Assembly: GCF_003144245.1 (NCBI RefSeq)
Contig: NW_020289975.1
Coordinates: forward strand, 310,001-374,000
Reading direction: 5' to 3'
DNA from: Jaminaea rosea
Lineage: Eukaryota; Basidiomycota; Exobasidiomycetes; Microstromatales
Length of the DNA: 64,000 bases
Position numbers and translations under genes: made by a program. A model generated the notes under the pieces. It was not told the DNA's origin. It made no database searches and saw nothing but the letters and a program-made list of their open reading frames with translations. Of the stretch, positions 20,299-30,600 are shown piece after piece (position 1 is the stretch's first letter; each line of letters starts with the position of its first letter).

Positions 20299-20945
20299 CT
20301 TGAGGGAGAGGCTGGGGAAGAGGGAACGGAGGGAGAGGATGCGTGTGAGCTGGGTGCACGATGTGAAGATGAGGGGGATTGCGAATCCAGTCCGACTAGG
20401 GGTGCAAGGTCGAGGTCGAGTGGGGCCGGTGCAGCATAGAGGTCGACACTCAGCGTCTCAGTAGCCTCTGGTCGTAACAGCTTTGCAGCATCCAGAATTT
20501 GAATGCTACCCTGCCTCGTCTGCTGAATGCGTCCCCTATGCTTCTTTCCCTCCCGATATCCCCTCTCCAGGTTTTCTCCCGCCTTTCTGAATGTGACTCC
20601 GCCAATCGTGCTCTCGCACAGGCGCGGAGAGGTAGAGGATGATGGGCGACGTGATGTCGCCGCGCGAGCTTGCACCTGATGCTTACCTTGATCGGTGAGG
20701 GTGAGGTGGTGGTGGCGATGAGAAGTCAAAGCAGTAACTCGCGGACGCTGTTGCAGGCTGAGGCGCCGCGTCCGCCCAGCGATGATTCTTTCTCGGGCCA
20801 ACCCGACCCGGGTCCGGTTTCGTCCTGCAGCTGCGGAACCGGGCCTGCGACAACTCTTCCGCCTCGCGGCTCCCCGCCCTTCTCCCTTTCCTTTCCTCAA
20901 CTTGGTCACCTTCTGACTTCAGCCCTATCACCTCATCAATCAATA
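20299..20945. promoter_or_regulatory. Bidirectional promoter region of RPS29 and RPS20
   Basis: This 647-bp stretch separates the start codons of two divergent ribosomal protein genes, so co-regulation is likely. The RPS20 leader is pyrimidine-rich (runs of CTTTCC around 20875-20905), a common trait of fungal ribosomal promoters. I could not assign a factor site. The open frame 20295-20909 on the minus strand runs through it but shows no domain. Confidence 0.6.
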
Positions 20946-21417
20946 ATGGCTAGTTACGTCGCCAAGGACATTCCCGCCGCCGGAGGCAAGGACGTCGATG
21001 CTGCTGGCTCGGCTCCCGCAGCCAAGATCCACCGCATCCGCATCACCTTGACCTCTCGCAACGTCAAGAACCTCGAGAAGGTCTGCAACGACCTCGTCTC
21101 GCGCTCCAAGGACAAGCAGCTCCACGTCAAGGGCCCCGTCCGTCTCCCCACCAAGGTTCTCACCCACACCGTCCGCAAGAGCCCCTGTGGTGAGGGTTCC
21201 AAGACTTGGGACCACTTTGAGATGAGGATCCACAAGAGGTTGATCGACCTGCACTCGCCCTCCGAGATTGTCAAGCAGATCGTGCGTAGATGACCGGATG
21301 ACAGACACCGATGACAGAATGGCACGCTGACCTGCATCATCACCTCTTGCGCCCGCGCAGACCTCCATCTCTCTCGAGCCCGGAGTTGAGGTCGAGGTCA
21401 CTATCCTCTCCCACTAA
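20946..21417 (+). CDS. RPS20: Small-subunit ribosomal protein uS10 (S20), 130 aa
   Basis: Component of the 40S head. Exon 1 (20946-21281) encodes residues 1-112, including [19 protein letters not shown] and the diagnostic [20 protein letters not shown] and [18 protein letters not shown] 79-nt intron (donor GTGCGT, acceptor GCGCAG) precedes exon 2 (21361-21417), which supplies [18 protein letters not shown], the expected C-terminus. The length is slightly above that of the yeast protein because of an Ala/Gly-rich N-terminal extension. The ATG at 20946 follows a pyrimidine-rich leader. The gene is paired head-to-head with RPS29. Confidence 0.96.
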
Positions 21418-21885
21418 GCGGCTTGTTTTGCTGCAGAGGATTGATGCTCCCTCAAAATGGATGTTGATGCGATTGGAGGATGAAAGGATGTCGTGGCTCT
21501 AGAGAGAGGCGATTTGGCCGATTCCGAGTCAAACGATTCCGTCACCCCCCAGTCGTGTCACACCCAAAATTGCACACGCACCATGTAGGCCCGTCTCGTC
21601 CCCTTGACAATGATGACGAACTGCATGGTCGTAGCACCTACATACAACTCAGCGCGTGACAGCCTCATGATGAGTGAAACGCGCGGGCCCGGCAACGACA
21701 GACGCAGCGATCCGAGAGATGAGAGTGGTATCATTGCTCACAGTAGAGTAAAGGAGCGTATCCTTGCCCACTTACCAGCTCTGAGCTTCCTGCCCGGCTG
21801 GCTCAGCGAGAGCTTACAGTTCCAAAAAAAAAAGGTATCGTATCGTGTTCATCCTGCACCCCTCCCCAGTCACGTCGCGCTACGG
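21418..21885. other. Convergent intergenic region
   Basis: Holds the 3-prime flank of RPS20 and of the coiled-coil protein gene. A 10-nt A run lies near 21826-21835. No gene is recognised. Confidence 0.5.
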
Positions 21886-24792
21886 TCAGTCTATGGATAT
21901 ATCTGGCGTGGTAGTCGAGCCTGCCATACCGCTGTCGTTGTACCGCTCCCAGTCTCCTTGCCCATCGCCACCGTCGTCTCGCTCAAAAGAGACGCTCGTC
22001 TCTCCACTGGCGCCGCTCTCGTCTGCCTCGCTGCTGACATCGCCACTGGCGGAGCCATTCACACTCGCATGAGAGTCGCCCGTTGCGTCATCAGGAGGAG
22101 CGAGCCACTTAGCATCGCGTATGAGAGGCGTTGCACCTCCATCTTCATCTGCGTCAACATCCTCTGCCGCGCCTCGCTCCTCGACATCACCCGTTGCGTC
22201 ATGAGCCGCCGCTGTACCGTTCCTCTGGCCCGGCGGACTCGCTGAGGTCACCGGTTGCATGGGCGTAGGCAAGCCTTGCGCCTTTGCCAAAGGCATTGCA
22301 GGGGATGACGAGGGGGGCGGAAATACCTCGCTGGCTGTCCCAGCCTCTGAAACATCTGCTTCTCCAGGCGCATTGCTAGCAAATGGCGCCGGTATTGCTG
22401 CATCTGTACCGTCCTGGTCGGTCAAGCTCATGTCTGCGAGGTGATGATCGTCGCCGTTAACAACGCCATTCGCTCGAGCTGAAGGCTGGAGCGGGTGCTC
22501 GGCGAGCTCTGCAGACATGTCACTGTCCTTGTTGGCAGATTCGTCTTGACCGGAGGGCAATGCCGCTATTGCTGGTGGCAGCGGTGCTGCCGACCTCGAT
22601 GGATCGCCCTGTAGGGCTGAAGAGGCAGCTGATTGCGCACAGTCGAGCTCGATAGGTTGAAGAGGAGGGAGAGCGTCCGAAAGCGATGACTGGGAGTCGG
22701 CCGCGACGAGTCCACTCGCCGCGGGCTCCTGCTCCTCGCCTTTTCCCAGTAGCGGGACCGGTGGAGAAGAGGCCCTCGGCGTAAGCGACGTGGTTATGCC
22801 GGAGTTATCGGCTGATGCCGACGCCGATAGACCCATGCCTGCCAAGCTGTCGTCCAGACCATCAGCTTCATCGTCATCGACCTCAGCCCGCGCAGCCTCC
22901 TCTTCGCGTTCGTGCACCTCCCCGACACTAAGTACTTTCATTCCCCCTCCCCCCTTCTCTTCCGCTCCATCCGTGCTCGCAACCAAAGCACTGTTGGTGG
23001 GAAGGGTAGGCGCAACAGGCGGCCAGACGCTCAATATGGCCTCCTGTGCCTCGGCAAGCATTCCGTCAATAAGGGCGCGACAACGCTGATGAGCTGCTTC
23101 TAGCTCTTTATCCTCTTTCGGCGGGCCTGCCAACCCAGCATCATCGTCGCCTCCTCCAATGGTGGGAAAGTACTCCTCATCCTCATCCTCATCTTCATCG
23201 TCTGAATCGCCTGATGTGCCAGTTGCCGAGCTTCCGCCAGGACTCCTGAGCGCAAGCGCAGAGCCATTCTCCGCGCGTGCGAGTCGTCGTTTGAGCTCTC
23301 GAATCTCTTTGAATTGACGGTGCTTGTTCACCTCGAGACCAGAGTTGATTGCCATTAGGGAGCGATTGGTGATCTCTAGATCGGCGATCTTGCGCTCGAC
23401 GCGTAGTTGAGCGTACTCGATGGGCAAAGAGAAATGGGAACCCGCGCTAGGGGTGGCTTGTTCGGTGGTGGGTGACAGGAGGGCTGAGCCTGATGATGGA
23501 GTAGGACGGGTCGGTGATTGAGTGGACGGCGGGACAGGAGGTGTCCCAGTGGAGCCTGAGAACGCCCAGTCAAAGAAGCCGTTCGAGCCGGTCGCTGTGG
23601 CCGTTGCTGCCGAGCCGAAGGAGGGCTGCTCCCGGGCATTTGACAGACCTCCTACAGTAGCCTGCGGCTGCTGTGGTCGTGCCACCTTGGCCACAATGGC
23701 AGGCGGGGATCTCGGCGGACTCACCTGTCCACCGATTGGAGAGGGAGATACAGGTGACTTACTAATCGTCGATGCCGTATCACTCCCTACTGAGCTTCTT
23801 GCGGCGCTAATGCCGCTCACGGAGTTGGCCGAGGTCGACGAGATGGATTGCTGTCTCTGGTGATGCATGCCCATCGAAGAGGAGAGTGATGCTGAAGGAG
23901 CGAGAGGAGGTCTACTCAGCCGCTTACCCGCCGCCAACACCTCTTGACCTTCGGACGCAGAGTGGCGGCGGTGCACATTGAGGCCTGCGGGTGAAGCTGG
24001 TCGCGATGGACTGCTGGCACGTTGCTGCAGATGAGGCTGTCCGACGCCACTCATTGGTCTTGACGTTGGAGGCGACATCGGCGAGGATGTACCACTATTC
24101 GAATGAGGTGAGAAGACGGCCGCAGCTGCCAGCCTAGCCTGCGTGGGCGTAGCATGTAAAGACGAGGCTGTTGGGACACGCCCGAGGGTATTGGATCGAG
24201 CATGTCCTGGCATCCGAACGGGCGAGGCTCTGCCACTGGCATTGACGCTGGGAGTGGGCGATGCAAGAGAGCTCGCTGCACCGTTGCTGATGCCACTGCC
24301 TTCTGTGCCCGTGCGACTTCGAGCGATGGCGGCCAAATTTGTCTTGGATGATGAACGTACAGTGACGTTGGGTGGAATCTCGCCATGCTCGAAGGGCGAG
24401 CCTCGCAGTGGCGCTTGCTTGTTGGGTGACGCGCTACGTATTGACCCGCTAGCCGAAGTCGTGATACCTATCCTGGGCGTCGTAGGAGCGGAGGTGGATG
24501 CATGGCTTGCGGACACGCCGCGCAAAGCAGGCGAAAAGGTAGTTGACGCAGGTATGAAGGGCGTCGAGGCCGGGGCTCTACGCAGGGGGGGTGATGATGC
24601 ACTTGAGGGGCTGGAAGCATCCAGCGCCGACAAGTCAACTTTTGCTCTTGAAGAGCCTCCTGCTGGTCCTCCTCGACTCCTGTGGGCTATTGGCGTGGTA
24701 GTCTTTGCAGACTTGAACCCCAAGACGCGTGGGGCTGGTGATGGGGAAGGCGTGTCGCGATCATGGTCTGTGATGACTCTTCTCTTTGACAT
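21886..24792 (-). CDS. Uncharacterised Ser/Ala/Pro-rich coiled-coil protein, 968 aa
   Basis: I do not assign a function. The first 450 residues are disordered and basic, rich in Ser, Pro and Ala, with many SP sites. A short coiled coil at about 458-510 reads VERKIADLEITNRSLMAINS and continues to ELKRRLARAE. An acidic run (DEDEDEDEE) and a second helix, LEAAHQRCRALIDGMLAEAQ, follow. The last 350 residues are again disordered and acidic, ending TTTPDISID. The helix with a RKIADLEITNRSLLAIN-like pattern resembles a segment shared by many uncharacterised fungal proteins, which supports a real conserved core. It is intronless, with its ATG at 24792, and diverges from the RBR ligase gene. The dense SP sites suggest kinase regulation, which is inference. 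Confidence 0.75.
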   Translation of the reverse strand: MSKRRVITDHDRDTPSPSPAPRVLGFKSAKTTTPIAHRSRGGPAGGSSRAKVDLSALDASSPSSASSPPLRRAPASTPFIPASTTFSPALRGVSASHASTSAPTTPRIGITTSASGSIRSASPNKQAPLRGSPFEHGEIPPNVTVRSSSKTNLAAIARSRTGTEGSGISNGAASSLASPTPSVNASGRASPVRMPGHARSNTLGRVPTASSLHATPTQARLAAAAVFSPHSNSGTSSPMSPPTSRPMSGVGQPHLQQRASSPSRPASPAGLNVHRRHSASEGQEVLAAGKRLSRPPLAPSASLSSSMGMHHQRQQSISSTSANSVSGISAARSSVGSDTASTISKSPVSPSPIGGQVSPPRSPPAIVAKVARPQQPQATVGGLSNAREQPSFGSAATATATGSNGFFDWAFSGSTGTPPVPPSTQSPTRPTPSSGSALLSPTTEQATPSAGSHFSLPIEYAQLRVERKIADLEITNRSLMAINSGLEVNKHRQFKEIRELKRRLARAENGSALALRSPGGSSATGTSGDSDDEDEDEDEEYFPTIGGGDDDAGLAGPPKEDKELEAAHQRCRALIDGMLAEAQEAILSVWPPVAPTLPTNSALVASTDGAEEKGGGGMKVLSVGEVHEREEEAARAEVDDDEADGLDDSLAGMGLSASASADNSGITTSLTPRASSPPVPLLGKGEEQEPAASGLVAADSQSSLSDALPPLQPIELDCAQSAASSALQGDPSRSAAPLPPAIAALPSGQDESANKDSDMSAELAEHPLQPSARANGVVNGDDHHLADMSLTDQDGTDAAIPAPFASNAPGEADVSEAGTASEVFPPPSSSPAMPLAKAQGLPTPMQPVTSASPPGQRNGTAAAHDATGDVEERGAAEDVDADEDGGATPLIRDAKWLAPPDDATGDSHASVNGSASGDVSSEADESGASGETSVSFERDDGGDGQGDWERYNDSGMAGSTTTPDISID

Positions 24793-25256
24793 GGCCGGTG
24801 CCGACAGAGCATGGCGGACACCCTTCGAGGCCGCGGGTGAAAAAGAGGATCGAGGAGGAGTGAGGGGGAATGGAAGCTACCAGTTGAAAGGCTCGATACC
24901 TCTGGATCAACCAATGAACTCCTCCACGGTCAGAGCGGGTGTTTGTTGCCGTTCCGACGTGACGCTGATCTCCCTCCGCCCGCTCGCCCACTCTCGCTCA
25001 TCTCCGTCTCTCCCAACCACGGGCTCATGCAGCGGACTGGCGAGTCGAATGCGTCGCGTTGCCACCCGGACCGCTTCAACTGGTGAGATCAAGCCGCCTC
25101 GATCTCCACTATCTTGACCCCTCTTGACCATCGACCACGACCCTCATCATCATCACCGTCCTTTCTCGGCAAACATAATAGACTTCCCTTTTGGCCCCCT
25201 GAAGGGCACCTTTTGCATCCCCGTCCTGCTCAAGCCGCACACACAGCACAGCAATC
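24793..25256. promoter_or_regulatory. Divergent promoter region
   Basis: This 464-bp shared upstream region lies between the coiled-coil protein gene and the RBR ubiquitin ligase gene. I see no further gene or clear motif. Confidence 0.5.
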
Positions 25257-27083
25257 ATGCCATCCCGGTCAGACATCAGTGATGTGAGTCCATGTCCCCA
25301 CCCGCGACACCAGATCTAGATTCCCCGCATCTGACACCTCCTGCTCCCCTTCTTGCTCTCCACAGATTGAAGACGGAGACGACGCCGAGTTCACCATGGA
25401 CGAGGACAGCGACCCATCCGAGCTCGAAGCCGCCCTCTATGACGACGATGACGACGAGGTCTTCGACGCAGATGACCTGGACGCCGTCGCTGGGGAGGAC
25501 GACGATGAAGACGGTGAAGTTGACATCGGCGGTGTCGGCGGCATCGACGACGACGATGCCTTCACGCACGACATTGCCGGCAAAAATAGACTCAAGAACT
25601 ACGAAGTCGAGTACACTTGCCTTTCCATCGAGGGACTTCAACAGCAGCAGAAGAAAGACGTCGACCATATCGCGTCCATGTTCGAGATCAAGGACACAGA
25701 TGCAGCCATCTTGCTTCGTCATTTGAACTGGAACAAAGAGCGACTCATCGAGAAGTACATGGACAATGAAGCCTCACTCAAGGTGCAGGCGGGCGTGCTC
25801 GATGACCATCCCAAGAGGCCCAAGATTCACAAGCGCAAGGACTTTACATGCTCAGTCTGCTTCCTTTCGGCGGAAGATGAGGACGGTGGCGAGATGGAGA
25901 CTTTGGCGCTCGGTTGCGACCATCGATTCTGCAAGGACTGCTATCAGCACTACGTCGAGCAGAAGATCAGGGAGGAGGGCGAGAGTAGGAGAGTGCAATG
26001 TATGCAAGAGAAGTGCAAGCTCGTCATCGATGAGAAGACGATACAGCTGCTTGTCAGTTCGCCAATCTACGAGAGGTGAGCCGTTACTTGCGCTCAGAAG
26101 AAGACCTTGAACTGACGCCTCCCCCTCGTCTCGTCCGCCCTCACGCCACGCTCAGGTACATGACCCTCCTCAACCGCACCTACGTCGACGATTCGTCGGT
26201 TCTGCGATGGTGTCCAGCCCCCAATTGCGAAAATGCGGTCGAATGCCATATCTCGCACAAGAAGTTCAAGACCATCGTCCCCTCGGTACGCTGCTCCTGC
26301 GGCCATGCCTTCTGCTTCGGCTGTTCGGAGCAAGCTCATGGCCCCGCCGTCTGCCCTCTTGTCAAAGAGTGGCTCAAGAAATGCAAAGACGACTCAGAGA
26401 CGGCCAATTGGATCTCGGCGAATACCAAAGAATGCCCAAAGTGCAACAGTACTATTGAGAAGAACGGCGGATGCAACCACATGACATGCCGCAAGTGCCG
26501 ATACGAATGGTGCTGGATCTGCGCAGGACCCTGGAGCGATCACGGGAACAGCTGGTACAACTGCAATCGCTACGACGAGAAGGCTGGCGTGAACGCTCGT
26601 GACGCTCAGGCCAAGAGTCGAGCTCAACTGGAGCGCTATCTGCACTTCTTCAACCGCTTCGCCAACCACGAGCAGAGTGCGAGGCTAGATCGGGACTTGT
26701 ATTCACGCACAGAGAAGAAGATGGAGCGCATGCAGCAGACCTCGGACTTGACCTGGATCGAGGTCCAATTCCTGAAAAAGGCAGTAGACACCGTCACCGA
26801 GTGCAGGATGACCCTCAAATGGACGTACTGCATGGCCTACTACCTCGAGCGCAACAACATGACAGACCTGTTCGAGGACAACCAGCGCGACCTCGAGCGG
26901 GCGGTGGAGGAGCTGAGCGAGCAGCTCGAGAGCGAGATTGATCCTACTACGATCACGACGCTCAGGCAGAAGGTGACTGATCTTACAGTGTACGTGGCTA
27001 GAAGGAGGGAGATCATGCTGAGTGATACGGCGCAGGGCTTTGAGGAGGGGAGGTGGGAGTTCAATGTGGGCTTGGGCCTGTAG
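25257..27083 (+). CDS. RBR E3 ubiquitin ligase, Ariadne type (ARIH1 ortholog), 554 aa
   Basis: RING-HECT hybrid ligase that accepts ubiquitin on a cysteine and, in animals, works with neddylated cullins. The exons are 25257-25283, 25366-26075 and 26156-27083; junctions give MPSRSDISD-IEDGDD and SPIYER-YMTLL. The domain order is an acidic N-terminus, a UBA-like segment at about 107-145, RING1 from C171 (CSVCF), IBR (CPAPNCENAVEC, then CSCGHAFCFGC), RING2 (CPKCNSTIEKNGGCNHMTC) and the C-terminal Ariadne helical domain (SRAQLERYLHFFNRFANHEQ, WIEVQFLKKAVD). The catalytic cysteine in GGCNHM is Cys352, close to human position 357. All zinc ligands look present. The agreement through the Ariadne domain makes ARIH1-type orthology firm. 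Confidence 0.95.
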
Positions 27084-27657
27084 ACGTCCGGCGATGAGGA
27101 TCAAGCATTAGCGCAACCAGCGCCAGCGGCAGCAAGCCGGGTGCATCGCCCATCTCTAGCACTGCCAGGATCGCGCCTTCCCACCAACCACTAGCATTGC
27201 AGCATCATCCCCTCTCCTCATTCGCCCAAACAGCGATCGTCCTCTCTCGGGGGCTACACAACCCAGCACGGCCCTTCGGTCAAGCACTCCTCGTCTCACA
27301 CGTCTTGTCTCATCACTCTCTTCTCGCATCTTACACAAATCATACCCATCAACGACGTCGAAGCTACTTTACATTCTCTCCGCTCCTTACCACGCCAACG
27401 CAGTCTCCCTACCTTCCGCCTGTCGAAGGAATGGCACGCGCGAGGCTTTCTCACACCTGTCGTTCATCATCTTGTGACTTCATCATTGTCTTTGTATAAT
27501 CGATCTGACTTGTTCGGGCTTTGCGTGTGTGCGTACGCGTGACGGGGCAATGGACGTGGCGGGTTACATTGAGCATTCATCTCACTGCTGCGGACGAGTA
27601 CGATCAGGATGAGAAGAGTCACCACCGGGCGAAGGCGACTTGAGTGCCGACTCCTAG
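27084..27657. other. Convergent intergenic region
   Basis: This 574-bp stretch lies between the 3-prime ends of the RBR ligase gene and the JmjC gene. C/T-rich and AT-richer stretches alternate. No gene, tRNA or repeat was recognised. Confidence 0.5.
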
Positions 27658-30600
27658 TCACCTCGTCCTCGCCCGGTGCTGCTCAATAGCCCTGAGAGCA
27701 TCACTGGCAACTCCGATCTCCCACTCCAAAGCGGCCTCTCTCTCCTCTGCCCGCTTCCTCACCGCCAGCAGCTCTGCTTCAAGCTCCATCTCCCGTCTTG
27801 TTTTCGGGCCATATTCCTCTCCCTCGCCATCTTCTGCGCCGCCAACTTCCGCCGCAGCTGCAGCAGCACGATCCTCCGTCATGCTAGAGCGAAGCGCAGT
27901 GACCTCCTCCTGCACGTCCCACCCAGCCCACAAGTCATGCAACGCCCCCATGGCGTCCCGTTGCGCCGCAGTCCAGCGGGCAGCAATCGCGCGGACACGC
28001 CGTTGCTCTGCCTCCTGTCTTCTCCCACTTGCGGTATCCAGATTGGACGGAGAACGGGGGGGCGCCACCATTCCAGTGAACATGGACGTCACGTCCTGCG
28101 GTGAGGCGAGGAGGTCGACCAATTCTTTCGCATCGAGAGGTGCACGCGAGATGAGCGGCGGCTGAGCGCTCTCGTGATCGTCGCCGTGCTCTTCTCCCCG
28201 GCTGGCACGTCGTCGGTACAAGCCCTTGTTCGCGGCGTGCCTGCGACTGCGACTGATCGGAGGACGACGCGAGGAATGCGCAGCAAGCTCCGTTTCGCTC
28301 CAGCTCTCGGCAGCGCTGGTGAGATCCGAGTCCTCCTCCTCATCGCTGACCACGACGCGACGCCTTGATCGGGGCTGGTGAGGATCACGCTCTGCTGTAC
28401 CATTACTGCCTGCGCTGCGAGACCTGGGTCGCTTATTCGATGAGGTTGCTGCCGCCGCCGAAGAGGTAGCGCGAGCAGCAGGGCGGAAGGTGGTAGCTGC
28501 TCCAGGGGTGGATCGCCTCACTCGCCGACTCGCGGATACCTCGCTGGCACGAGACGACTTTTTGCTTTGCGGCCTGCTTGCCTTTCCCCTACGGCCACCA
28601 GCGCCGTTGTCGTCGTAGGAATCGTCTTCCGCCTCCTCTGCATCGATGAAGCCGGTAACAGCATAGTTGATGTTGTTTGCTGCCGAGCGTCGTGGGTTAC
28701 GGGCGGACTTGCGAGGCGAAACTGATCTCGATGCCTCGTTGCTCTCCAAGCCCTCATCTTCTGTGCCACCATTGAAACTGCCGACATTGGAGGACAGAAT
28801 CGCCGCATCCCCCTTCTTCTTCTTGACATTCTTCTTGCTCTTGGCAGCACTCGGTCTCGTCTCCTCCGCAGCCCTCTTAGACGATATCCTCTCCCTAATC
28901 GGCTGGTGTCGATCAAGCTTGATCTTGGCCGCAGATGCCCCAATTGCTTTAGCTGCCGCCTCATAGTCATGCCCCTCCATAGTGCGGCAAGCCCTCCAAG
29001 CATGCCAGAGCATCTTCTTCAGCTGCAATGTATCCTCTTTCCACGCTTTATGACCTCTGTTCACATCACGGAACTCGCTCGTCAACTGAAAGCAGCGCGC
29101 CACATTCTCTGGCGAGACAAAGTCTACGGCCACTTTCATACAGTCGGCGAGATTGCAGACTTGATGCGCACATCCTGCGGGAATGAAGACGGCGTCTCCC
29201 TTCTTCTGATAGATGCGCCAGCTCCTCACGCCATGCTCAGCCCAGAGACGTTGCCTGTCGGTCCCATCGAGGTAGTGCAGCTGCGAGTGAATTGGATCTC
29301 CTGCATCTAGCAGGGACAGCCCACGATGCTGTATCAGGTATTGGCGAAGAGCGTTGGCATCCTTGGCGGGGAAGATATCCCATGCGGCTACGCCATCCCG
29401 GTGTGAAGGGTGGAGGGTTGCTGGATCCACGTCGGGCGGGGTAGCAGAGTAGTACATAATGTTGACTGCATCTGCCACGTCCATATGGAGCCTTGTTGAC
29501 CCCTTGCCCGCCTGATCCTCAGTGGATGGCCATGCTGTGTACATCTTCGGTCCTAGGTCGGGCGATACGCCATTGCGGGCGTACAGAGCAGAGATGTTCA
29601 TGCTGCCGTCTCGCCTCGTGTAGTTGGGCACGGGCAGTGCAGCATTGAAATGAGCGTACAGCTGGGGGAAGGTGTGATCGAAGCCAGATTGAGGTGGCCA
29701 GTCTTTAAGCTTCCAGGTGCCCGCTTCTCCTCCGACTGCGGCGCGTTTGGTCTCTTGGTTCTTCCCAAGAGTCTCGAAGAATTTGGAGACATAGATCTGC
29801 TGCAGACGACTATTATCGCATCGTTCAACAATACAAGGCTCGCCTTGGTACGAGGCGGTAGTGAAATTGTCTGGGCCCCAGGCGGAGGGTTGGCCGAGCG
29901 CGCTCATGCGTTCCGGATCGAGGCAATTGTGTACTACGACTGGGTCACCTTTTGCCCACTCGCGACGGAAGGTCGCTTCATCCACATCATTGTCGAACTC
30001 GGTGAGGATGTGAGAGCCGACACGTTCGTCGACTTGTGGCCCCGTCAGAGATGTGTCGAGTACGTAGTCGCGACTCTTCTCGGGTGCAGAAGCATCTCCG
30101 CCCCAGAGCGAGCCATCATCGTCGTCCTCCGCCACTGCCGTACCGCCTGCAGCTTTGCCCTTCTCAGCGGCCGCTGCAATGACCTCCTCCATCCTCGCTA
30201 CCTCGTCCTCTAGCTCCTCGACTGTCAGGCGCGTGATAGGACAGAGCTCTGCAGCCGAGTGCGTGTTTCCGTAAACGCAACGAATGAGTTTGGGTAGCTT
30301 AGCCGAAAGAGCAGAGCCACCTGGTTGTGAGGACTGTGTCTCTCCTGATTCAGGTGCGTGACCATGCTGCATATCGTCTGCACACTCTGGGCAATACTCC
30401 TTGCCACAGACGCGGCAGATGTAGGAGGCAGAGAAAATGGACGTGTAGCAGTTGGCGCACCTGAAGCGCTCTGCTGCCTCTGTTCGGCGCCAGAGCGTCT
30501 CTGCCTTCTTGGCGTGCTGTCGCTCGGCTTGCATGTGCTCGAGGAGGGCACTGGCTGTCGTAGCCTTGATGCGTTGCAGCGAGACATCGTCCATTGCAGG

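Noticed and set aside
20295-20909. 204-residue open frame on the minus strand overlapping the RPS29/RPS20 promoter
   Set aside because: Overlaps the start of RPS29 in another frame and has biased Arg/Ser content with no domain.
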